Origin: Acidobacteriota bacterium
Lineage (GTDB): Bacteria; Acidobacteriota; Thermoanaerobaculia; Gp7-AA8
Length of the DNA: 32,125 nucleotides
NCBI GenBank assembly: GCA_019247495.1
Contig: JAFAOU010000100.1
Coordinates: 1-32,125, forward strand
Direction: 5' to 3'
The notes beneath the pieces are model-generated. The model did no database searches and was not told where the DNA came from. It saw nothing but the letters and a program-made list of their open reading frames with translations. Position 1 is the first letter of the stretch. Every line of letters starts with the position of its first letter. The position numbers and the translations under genes were made by a program. Shown here one piece after another: positions 26,488-32,125 of this stretch.

Positions 26488-26662
26488 GCCGCCGGAGGCG
26501 TCGGAGCCGAAGGCAGAGCGCCGCAGGACGGTCGAAGGACCCCCAACCTGTTAACCCGGAAAGGGCGGCGGCATTTGAAAACGGCAAGCACGTAGGAGGT
26601 CCTTCGACCGTCCTGCGCGACTTCGCCTTCGGCTACATCGCTCCGGCGGCTCAGGATGACAG
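26476..26662. repeat. Family A palindromic element between the LOG and HAD genes
   Basis: A 187-bp near-palindrome with ends ctgtcatcctgagccgccgg and ggcggctcaggatgacag. Inner complementary arms (gacggtcgaaggac and gtccttcgaccgtc) match those of the copy at 12724. It overlaps the last four codons of the LOG gene, including the stop, and contains the upstream candidate ATG (26656) of the HAD gene. Confidence 0.88.
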
Positions 26663-26691
26663 AGTGCACCGATCTTGCTTTTCCCCGCCGC

Positions 26692-27360
26692 GTGAAGCTC
26701 AAAGCCATCATCTTCGACGTTGACGGAACCCTCGTTGACTCCAACGACATCCATACCCGCTGCTGGATCGAGGCCTTCGAACATTTCGGCAAGCAGTTCG
26801 AGTGGGACGTCATCCGTCATCAGATCGGGAAGGGCGGTGATCTGCTCGTTCCCGATCTGCTCGACGCGCGCGAGATGCGCAAATTCGGTGAGACGTTAAA
26901 GGACTATCGGACCAGGCTTTACAAAGACAAATACGTGAAGGATGTGAAGCCCTTTCCGCGCGTGCGCGAGCTGTTCGAAGTGCTGCACGGGCGTGGCATC
27001 AAGCTCGCGCTCGGATCGTCCGGCGCGCAGGATGAGGTGCAGTACTATACGGCGCTTCTCGGCGTCGGCGACCTTCTGGAAGGCTCGACGTCGAAGCACG
27101 ATGCGGACCTTTCCAAGCCATCGCCCGAGATTTTTCAGGCGGCGCTCGAAAAGCTCGGCACCGAGGCTGGCAACACGCTCACCGTCGGCGACACGCCCTA
27201 CGACATCCTCGCTTCGCATCGCGCCTCGCTGGCGATCGCAGCAGTCTTGTCGGGCGGTTTCGAACGCGAGCTGTTGACGAAGGCGGAGTTTCTCTTCGAC
27301 GATGTCGGGGAGCTGGTGAGAGAGATCGATCGAGTCGATGAGTACTTCAACAACGAATGA
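26692..27360 (+). CDS. HAD-superfamily hydrolase, phosphoglycolate-phosphatase-like
   Basis: A 222-residue phosphatase of HAD subfamily IA, acting on a small phosphorylated metabolite. Motif I is DVDGTLVDS, with nucleophile Asp9 and acid/base Asp11. Motif II is the Ser in LGSSGAQ, the motif III Lys is in SKPSPEIF, and motif IV is VGDTPYDI. A helical cap lies between motifs I and II. GTG at 26692 gives the canonical beginning (VKLKAIIFDVDG). An in-frame ATG at 26656 would add twelve residues, but it lies in the terminal repeat sequence of the family A element, so I prefer GTG. The 3' end overlaps the dipeptidase start by 23 nt. The substrate is not determinable; phosphoglycolate or a sugar phosphate is usual for this branch. 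Confidence 0.88.
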   Translation: MKLKAIIFDVDGTLVDSNDIHTRCWIEAFEHFGKQFEWDVIRHQIGKGGDLLVPDLLDAREMRKFGETLKDYRTRLYKDKYVKDVKPFPRVRELFEVLHGRGIKLALGSSGAQDEVQYYTALLGVGDLLEGSTSKHDADLSKPSPEIFQAALEKLGTEAGNTLTVGDTPYDILASHRASLAIAAVLSGGFERELLTKAEFLFDDVGELVREIDRVDEYFNNE

Positions 27361-28483
27361 GCCGGCGTTGGCCGCTCCCCCATCCGTCCACACGCGCGCC
27401 ATCATCGTCGATGGTCACTGCGACACGCCCTATCGCCTGATTCGCCACAATCTGCACCTCGGCGAGCACGACCCGGAGGCGCAGCTCGATCTGAAATCGC
27501 TGCGCGAGAGCGGGATCACCGCATCGTTTTTCGCTTCCTACGTGCCGCCGTTTTATGCAGGCCGAGGAGCCGCGCGATTCGCCTATCGCCTCATCGATGT
27601 CATTCACGACGAAGTTCGCCGCAATCCGGACGTGCTCACGTTCTGCAACGACTCGGCCGGGATTCGTCAGGCGAAAGCGGACGGCAAAATCGCGATCATG
27701 ATCGGCGTCGAAGGCGGCCACGCCATCGAAGACTCGCTGTCGATCCTGCGCGATTTCTACAACCTCGGCGCGCGCTATCTCACGCTCACGCACGTCAACA
27801 CGAACAACTGGTGCGATTCCTCGGGCGATGCTGGCCGCCACAACGGTCTCACCGATTTCGGACGCGACGTCGTGCGCACCATGAACGACCTCGGCATGAT
27901 CGTCGACATCTCGCACGTCTCCGACGCGGCGTACTACGCCGTGCTTGAAACGACGCGCGTGCCGGTCGTGGCCACGCATTCGTCCTGCCGCGCGCTCTGC
28001 CGCCATCCGCGCAACATGACCGACGCGATGCTGCGCGATCTCGCGAAGAACGGCGGCGTCTGCATGATCAACTTCTTCTCCGCGTTCCTGAACGATCGCG
28101 TGGCCCAGGTCATCATCAATTCGCAGAAGCGCGTGAAGAGCGAATCGGCGGGCGGCACCGAGGAGATGCCGAACGACGCTACGGACTGGGACCTCTATCT
28201 CGAATGGTTCAACACCCTCGGCTGCCCGCAGGCAACGCTCGACGATGCCGCCGATCATGTGATTCATGCGGCCGAGGTTGCGGGCATCGATCACGTCGGG
28301 ATCGGCAGCGACTTCGATGGCGTTCCAGCGTTGCCGAGCGGACTGCAGACGGCGGCTGGGCTGCCGTTGCTGACCGCGCGGCTGCTGGAGCGAGGGATGT
28401 CCGAGGGGGATGTGGAGAAGGTGCTGGGTGGAAACTTTTTGCGGGTGTTTGGGGAGATTGAGGCTGGGAGATTGTCATCCTGA
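27338..28483 (+). CDS. Membrane dipeptidase family (M19, renal dipeptidase-like) metallopeptidase
   Basis: A 381-residue zinc peptidase of family M19, which hydrolyses dipeptides, including those with D-amino acids at the second position. The metal-site residues are in place: His27 and Asp29 (DGHCDTP), bridging Glu125 (GVEGGH), His193 (DISHVSD), His214 (ATHSSCRA) and Asp325 (GSDFDG). No signal peptide is visible, so it is probably cytoplasmic and involved in peptide turnover. Its start overlaps the HAD gene by 23 nt, consistent with an operon. As with the LOG gene, its final codons and stop (TCA TCC TGA) come from a family A repeat, giving the same Leu-Ser-Ser ending in two unrelated proteins. 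Confidence 0.93.
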   Translation: MSTSTTNEPALAAPPSVHTRAIIVDGHCDTPYRLIRHNLHLGEHDPEAQLDLKSLRESGITASFFASYVPPFYAGRGAARFAYRLIDVIHDEVRRNPDVLTFCNDSAGIRQAKADGKIAIMIGVEGGHAIEDSLSILRDFYNLGARYLTLTHVNTNNWCDSSGDAGRHNGLTDFGRDVVRTMNDLGMIVDISHVSDAAYYAVLETTRVPVVATHSSCRALCRHPRNMTDAMLRDLAKNGGVCMINFFSAFLNDRVAQVIINSQKRVKSESAGGTEEMPNDATDWDLYLEWFNTLGCPQATLDDAADHVIHAAEVAGIDHVGIGSDFDGVPALPSGLQTAAGLPLLTARLLERGMSEGDVEKVLGGNFLRVFGEIEAGRLSS

Positions 28484-28664
28484 GCCGCCGGAGCCGGGAG
28501 CCGCGAAGCGACGGAACGGCGGAGGACGGCGAAGGATTTCCAGATGCGCAACTCCTGCTAAAACCCGTGGGATTCAATGCTGCGTGGGAAGCTGGAGAAG
28601 CTTCGGCGTCCTGCGCCGTTCCGCTGCTTCGCAGCTCCCGGCTCCGGCAGCCTTAGGATGACAA
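28472..28664. repeat. Family A palindromic element after the dipeptidase gene
   Basis: A 193-bp palindrome with ends ttgtcatcctgagccgcc and ccttaggatgacaa, and inner arms such as ccgggagc and gctcccgg. The interior differs from the 12724 and 26476 copies. The outermost base pair is t-a here and c-g in the other two full copies, a compensatory change. It encodes the dipeptidase stop codon. Confidence 0.85.
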
Positions 28665-28686
28665 CCGCTTCAGCTTGGGGCTCGGT

Positions 28687-28692
28687 TAAAAT
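28687..28692 (+). promoter_or_regulatory. Candidate -10 element for a leaderless transcript
   Basis: TAAAAT ends 8 nt before the ATG at 28701, which lacks a Shine-Dalgarno. It stands just beyond the family A element. Confidence 0.45.
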
Positions 28693-28700
28693 CGCCCACC

Positions 28701-29102
28701 ATGGCTAACGACGTACAACAACTTCGCGATCTGGCACGCGCGTTCTGGACGGGACAGCCGATCCCCTGTCCGAAACATCATGGCGCGACGATGACCGGCA
28801 ATTTCGTGCAGACCACATTCGCCGATCACATCGTCCTGACCTGCCAGCGCGGCAGAGAGACCATCATCATTCCGCAGCGGCCGCGGCAGATGGAGTTTCA
28901 CCGCCAGCAGGTCGAGGGCTTCCTCGAAAACATCGAGCGCGGCGACGCCAACCTCTGCTATCGCTGCCAATCTGAGCTGGTCATCGAGTCGTCGGCGAAT
29001 CCCGACACGGGCCTGGCCGAATACTCCTTCACATGCGTGCGCTGCCTATCGTACGGAACCTGGAACGGCCAGACGGCCGAGCTCGCCGGCGTCAACACGT
29101 AG
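28701..29102 (+). CDS. Hypothetical protein with zinc-ribbon-like Cys pairs
   Basis: A 133-residue soluble protein of unknown function. The C-terminal half has two CxxC knuckles, Cys86/Cys89 (CYRC) and Cys112/Cys115 (CVRC), separated by a strand-turn-strand segment: the layout of a zinc ribbon. The N-terminal half contains Cys23-Pro-Lys-His-His and Cys48, which could form a second metal site. There is no signal peptide or membrane helix. Zinc ribbons of this size often bind nucleic acid or a protein partner, but nothing here says which. The start has no Shine-Dalgarno; the TAAAAT 8 nt upstream suggests leaderless translation. An 89-residue gene follows on the same strand. Confidence 0.75.
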   Translation: MANDVQQLRDLARAFWTGQPIPCPKHHGATMTGNFVQTTFADHIVLTCQRGRETIIIPQRPRQMEFHRQQVEGFLENIERGDANLCYRCQSELVIESSANPDTGLAEYSFTCVRCLSYGTWNGQTAELAGVNT

Positions 29103-29168
29103 AAATTATTTTTGCGGCATGGGTAGGGATCGACGCCTTTCCGTCACTCCTAGAGTAGGAGATTGTTT

Positions 29169-29438
29169 GTGCAGGCGATGGCTGTGGAAACCTACGACTG
29201 GATTGATACGACGAACCTTTCTGCACTGGTAGCGAACTTCGCGCGCGTCCATATGCTCTTGTCGATGTTCGACGGAGACCCGCAGAAATGGATCGAGTTT
29301 CTGGAGTGGAACGGGACCGACGAGGAGCGCCGCCGCGACCTTCCCTTCGCCGAGGATTTGAAGCGGCGCATCGCGGAAGACCCGGAGTATCTGGACCGGC
29401 TGCGGCACCTGGTTCGCGACTTTTCGACGCTGGTGTGA
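29169..29438 (+). CDS. Small hypothetical helical protein, GTG start
   Basis: An 89-residue protein of unknown function. It is rich in Asp, Glu, Arg, Leu and Trp and looks alpha-helical throughout, with segments such as ALVANFARVHMLLSMF and a charged second half (EERRRDLPFAEDLKRRIAED). No Cys, signal peptide or membrane helix is present. The GTG at 29169 is preferred because AGGAG (29157-29161) lies 7 nt upstream. An in-frame TTG at 29163 is too close to that site, and the ATG at 29178 is an alternative. It follows the Cys-rich gene by 66 nt. The family B element begins 21 nt after its stop codon. Confidence 0.6.
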   Translation: MQAMAVETYDWIDTTNLSALVANFARVHMLLSMFDGDPQKWIEFLEWNGTDEERRRDLPFAEDLKRRIAEDPEYLDRLRHLVRDFSTLV

Positions 29439-29459
29439 GTCGGAGCGCCGTTCCGCGTC

Positions 29460-29610
29460 GGAACGCTGGCGTCCTCGCCGGCTGGCCCGGCGGCGTCTCG
29501 CCGCCGAACCGCCAAACCCTCAACATTTGCTGGTAACACGACGCCCGCGCAAAGCCTCCCATTCGGCGGCGAGGACGCCGCCGGTCCAGCCGGCGAGACG
29601 CCAGCGCTCC
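29460..29610 (-). repeat. Family B MITE-like palindromic element, copy 2
   Basis: A 151-bp palindrome inverted relative to the copy at 75-214. Left end ggaacgctggcgtcctcgcc and right end ggcgagacgccagcg are complementary apart from isolated mismatches. It lies between the convergent 89-residue gene and the dacB-type gene and may act as a shared 3' hairpin. Confidence 0.75.
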
Positions 29611-29625
29611 CTTCGCGGCGCTACG

Positions 29626-30972
29626 CTATTTCGCGATTTCGCCCACGATCGCGTCGATCGCTTTCAGCGCGTCGGACGAATCGCCGGCGTTGTGATTGAC
29701 GATGATCGAGAAGTAGCGATGCCCGCCGTCCGGCATCTTCATGATGCCGCTCAGCGCGTTGACTCCGCTGATGCTGCCGGTCTTGCCGCGCATGCGATCG
29801 GCGAACGGCAGCAGGCGGCGGCGCAGCGTTCCTTCGTCGCCGGGACGGGCGAGCATCATCCACCACGTGGCCTGGCGCGATGGCTCGTTCATCCAGCGCA
29901 GGATGGTGACGATCGCGCGCGGCGTGACGAGATCGTCCGGCGAGAGGCCGCAGCCGTCGACGAATCGGAAGTCGCTGTTCGCAACGCCGGCCTCGGACGT
30001 CAGAAACCGCCGTTCGATGTCTTCCGACGCTTCGTACGACGCCGGCTGCGCACCAGCGGAAAGACCCTTGAACAACATCTCCGCGTAAAGGTTCTGACTC
30101 GGCTTGAGGACGACAGAGAGCAGTTGCCACAGCGGCGGCGACTGGACGATGGCGATCCGTTCCTGCCAGTTTCGCGGTATCGCATTCACCGCCGTCCTGC
30201 CCGTCACGCGAATCCCGGCGCGCTGCAGCGAATCGCGCAACGCCTGCGCCGCGTAGAGCGCGGGATCGGAGATACCGGCCAGCGTTTGAAAGTGCTCCGG
30301 CATGCTGCCGGTCATCGCGATCGCGTTCGAGGCATCGGACCGGACGTTCGGCTCCCCTCTTCCACACGCCACGTTCGCCATCGCGGACACGAACGACGGA
30401 TCGGTGGCGACCACCGGCGCCGCGCAATGGTCGGCGACGATGCCAACGACGTTTTCGTTGTACGCAAGCGCGTCGGTCGGAACCGCGTAGTCGCTGCCGA
30501 GGTTGCCGACCTTCCAGGTGGAGGGGATGGTCACGCGGTCGAAGAGCGAGACGTCGGCGATGACATCGCGCACTTCGACGATCCCCTTTTGTTGCAGTGC
30601 GGCGACAAACGGAGCGAAGACGGCGTCGCGCTCGAAGGCCCAGCGTCCGCCGAGAGATGGATCGCCGCCGCCGCGGAGGACAAGGTCGTCGCCGTCGCGC
30701 CACAGCTCTGTCGCAATCTGGTGGTCGAGCCCTTCGCACGATGCGACGGTCGCGGCCACGAACAGTTTTCGGTTCGACGCCGGAACGAGCAGCGTCGTCT
30801 CATGGCGCGCATAGATCGTGCGGCCTGCGTCGTCGACGACATCGATGCCCCAGATCGCGCCGGCGAGTTGCGGCCGATGCCTGATGGCGTCGATGCGATG
30901 CGTTAACGATTGCGTTCGCGCCGTGGCGCACGCGGCGAAAAGGATGGCGAATAGCGGCAGCGCCTTACGCAA
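29626..30972 (-). CDS. dacB: D-alanyl-D-alanine carboxypeptidase/endopeptidase, family S13 (PBP4/DacB type)
   Basis: A 448-residue penicillin-binding protein that trims or cleaves D-Ala-containing peptide bridges in peptidoglycan outside the cytoplasm. Active-site motifs are complete: SNRK with nucleophile Ser66 and Lys69, SQN at 292-294, and KTG at 397-399. The large insertion between the first two motifs (about 75-285) is the S13 family hallmark. FVDGCGLSPDDLVTPRA has Cys where many members have Ser. The N-terminus is a hydrophobic signal with FAAC at 12-15; it could be a weak lipobox with Cys15 lipidated or an ordinary Sec signal. Its start overlaps the upstream 312-residue gene by 8 nt, so the two are probably co-translated. 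A second wall enzyme, M23, is encoded at 17042. Confidence 0.92.
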   Translation of the reverse strand: MRKALPLFAILFAACATARTQSLTHRIDAIRHRPQLAGAIWGIDVVDDAGRTIYARHETTLLVPASNRKLFVAATVASCEGLDHQIATELWRDGDDLVLRGGGDPSLGGRWAFERDAVFAPFVAALQQKGIVEVRDVIADVSLFDRVTIPSTWKVGNLGSDYAVPTDALAYNENVVGIVADHCAAPVVATDPSFVSAMANVACGRGEPNVRSDASNAIAMTGSMPEHFQTLAGISDPALYAAQALRDSLQRAGIRVTGRTAVNAIPRNWQERIAIVQSPPLWQLLSVVLKPSQNLYAEMLFKGLSAGAQPASYEASEDIERRFLTSEAGVANSDFRFVDGCGLSPDDLVTPRAIVTILRWMNEPSRQATWWMMLARPGDEGTLRRRLLPFADRMRGKTGSISGVNALSGIMKMPDGGHRYFSIIVNHNAGDSSDALKAIDAIVGEIAK

Positions 30973-31903
30973 ACGTCATCTCCTCCGACGATTTCTCCAG
31001 ATTGCGATGCATCGCCGCCAGCATGCCATTGAAATCGGCGTTCGGAAATTTTGGACGAAGCCGCTTCGCGACCGCATGCGCTTTCAGACAGGCGCCGTAG
31101 TCGCGTGCGAAGGGGTATGTCTCGATTTGGGGTGTCGGGTGTCGGGTGTCGGGTGTCGGGGAGTTGATCCCGGCGAGGTGACTGGCGACGCGCGCAATCA
31201 CCGCATCGTCGTTCGTCTGCAACGCCGCGTCGAAAAGAAACAGCGCGTGAGCGCTGAAGATATCGCCATCGTTGGCGATCACATTCGCTACAAGCGCGTT
31301 GCAAAGTGATTCGAGATCCGATCTCCGACCCCCGACTCCCGACTCTCCACCCCCGACGGCAACCATCTCCCATATGCCGACACGCAGCATCGCGTATCTC
31401 CCCTTCTCGCCGAGGAGATCCGCGAGGCGCATGGCGGCGGAGGCGACGATCAGCTTGTGGCCGAGGTCTTCGAAATCATCGGAAGCGACGGCGAAGTAGT
31501 CGGACGAAAAGTCCGCATTGTCGTAGCGCGAGGCCAGCCATCGTTCGGCGCGCAAACGATCCGACGCAGCGATCGCTGCGCGCAACTCCTCGACGTCTCC
31601 GCGCTGTCCCTCGTCGATCTTCGGCGGGTCGAGCATCGGCGGCTCGCTCCACGGCTGCCGGCTCGCCGCCGCGTAAATCGCGCACTGCACGATTGCCTCG
31701 TCAAACTTGATCTCCTCGCGAAGATCCCAAACCGACAGACACGCCAGCAGCGCGTGCATCGAATGCTGAGACGGCGCAAACGCCAGCACCGCGAATCGCG
31801 TCACAGCCGTCCAGGTCTCCTCGGCCGAATGCGCTGCGCGAAACTCGGCGACGACGGCGGGAATGGCAGGGAGATCGCGTTCGATGAAGGGCTCGTAGTT
31901 CAT
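30965..31903 (-). CDS. Hypothetical protein interrupted by repeat-derived low-complexity inserts
   Basis: A 312-residue protein of unknown function, probably cytoplasmic and largely helical, with no signal peptide, membrane helix or catalytic motif I can name. Two short segments look foreign to the fold. One, at residues 184-196 (GGGESGVGGRRSD), is encoded by GGGAGTC-type repeats. The other, at about 248-259 (SPTPDTRHPTPQ), is encoded by a GGGTGTC tandem repeat at 31129-31161. Both keep the frame. The same repeat family appears in non-coding DNA at 10064. The gene overlaps the dacB-type gene by 8 nt and starts 6 nt after the partial upstream gene, indicating an operon. Helical-repeat scaffolds are possible relatives, but I cannot assign a family. 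Confidence 0.75.
   Translation of the reverse strand: MNYEPFIERDLPAIPAVVAEFRAAHSAEETWTAVTRFAVLAFAPSQHSMHALLACLSVWDLREEIKFDEAIVQCAIYAAASRQPWSEPPMLDPPKIDEGQRGDVEELRAAIAASDRLRAERWLASRYDNADFSSDYFAVASDDFEDLGHKLIVASAAMRLADLLGEKGRYAMLRVGIWEMVAVGGGESGVGGRRSDLESLCNALVANVIANDGDIFSAHALFLFDAALQTNDDAVIARVASHLAGINSPTPDTRHPTPQIETYPFARDYGACLKAHAVAKRLRPKFPNADFNGMLAAMHRNLEKSSEEMTFA
31129..31161 (+). repeat. GGGTGTC tandem repeat with G-quadruplex potential
   Basis: The plus strand has five runs of three or four G (31129, 31137, 31144, 31151, 31158), each separated by TGTC. This fits the canonical G-quadruplex pattern with 4-nt loops. It lies on the template strand of the 312-residue gene. Confidence 0.7.
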
Positions 31904-31909
31904 CGCGAA

Positions 31910-32125
31910 CTACGCCTGTCGCCGAATCTCGTAAAGATCCGGCAGTCGCAAATCCGAGGCAACGACTTCCGGCAGCAACGGCATCAGCATCTGGGCGTTG
32001 ATCCCGGGGCCTTGCAGCAACGGATTACGAATGATCTCGAGCAGCTCGGCGTGGTGGGGGTGACGGGGCGATGTGACGTCTGCGTTTGCGAACGCGGATT
32101 CATCGAACGCGCCGTAGTTCGTGAG
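31910..32125 (-). CDS. Partial gene, C-terminal 71 residues, unknown function
   Basis: An open frame enters from the right edge of the window and ends at a TAG at 31910-31912. The visible part contains YGAFDESAFANAD, a His-rich patch (RHPHHAELLEII) and a C-terminus DLRLPDLYEIRRQA. The 5' end lies outside the window, so length and start are unknown. Only 6 nt separate it from the 312-residue gene downstream, so it is likely the upstream member of the same operon. Codon pattern is the same as in the neighbours. No family recognised. Confidence 0.65.
   Translation of the reverse strand, partial: LTNYGAFDESAFANADVTSPRHPHHAELLEIIRNPLLQGPGINAQMLMPLLPEVVASDLRLPDLYEIRRQA

Overview
The window is high-GC bacterial chromosome, densely coded on both strands, with no rRNA or tRNA gene, CRISPR array, transposase or integrase that I can see. 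The gene content fits an uncultured Acidobacteriota-like lineage: an MglA-type GTPase, large secreted proteins built of beta-sandwich repeats, a Tat-exported flavin amine oxidase, and many dispersed palindromic repeats. That placement is inference from gene content and style; no marker gene settles it.

Layout. 1-342 is non-coding and carries a MITE-like palindrome. 343-3513 holds an MglA-like GTPase with a long C-terminal tail, a lipoprotein with a clear promoter and terminator, and threonine synthase. 3610-8949 is one 1779-residue secreted protein with twelve Cys-bracketed FnIII/Ig-like repeats and a duplicated C-terminal module. After a 239-bp inverted-repeat element (8966-9204) comes a secreted beta-propeller protein on the minus strand. 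Divergent from it is a 2-oxoacid dehydrogenase cluster (E3, E1 alpha, E1 beta; no E2 in view). Next are a Tat-exported FAD amine oxidase, an APC amino-acid permease and an M23 peptidase.

17734-22630 is a coherent module. On the minus strand an ABC ATPase, a 782-residue FtsX-type permease and a 38-residue membrane microprotein overlap one another. Divergent from them is an OmpR-type regulator and a histidine kinase with almost no extracytoplasmic loop. A GTTCAG direct repeat with 11-bp spacing lies between the two units and is a likely operator. 22631-23640 is lower in GC and sparsely coded, with several inverted repeats and one 139-residue gene of unusual composition.

23644-29438 holds BipA/TypA with a His-rich insertion in its GTPase domain, then a plus-strand run: small protein, LOG-family phosphoribohydrolase, HAD phosphatase, M19 dipeptidase, a Cys-rich small protein and an 89-residue protein. 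29626-32125 is a minus-strand operon of an unknown gene (partial), an unknown 312-residue protein and a DacB/PBP4-type carboxypeptidase.

The main theme outside the genes is repeats. I see three palindromic element families: A (four copies, two of which supply the stop codon of the gene they follow), B (two inverted copies 29 kb apart) and C (one copy). There are also several short tandem families (GGGAGTC/GGGTGTC, GATTAGT, CGCGGAGA, CGCAGAT). A second theme is start-site diversity: several genes have a good Shine-Dalgarno, while four lack one and instead carry a TANNNT hexamer 6-8 nt before the ATG, as expected for leaderless transcripts.
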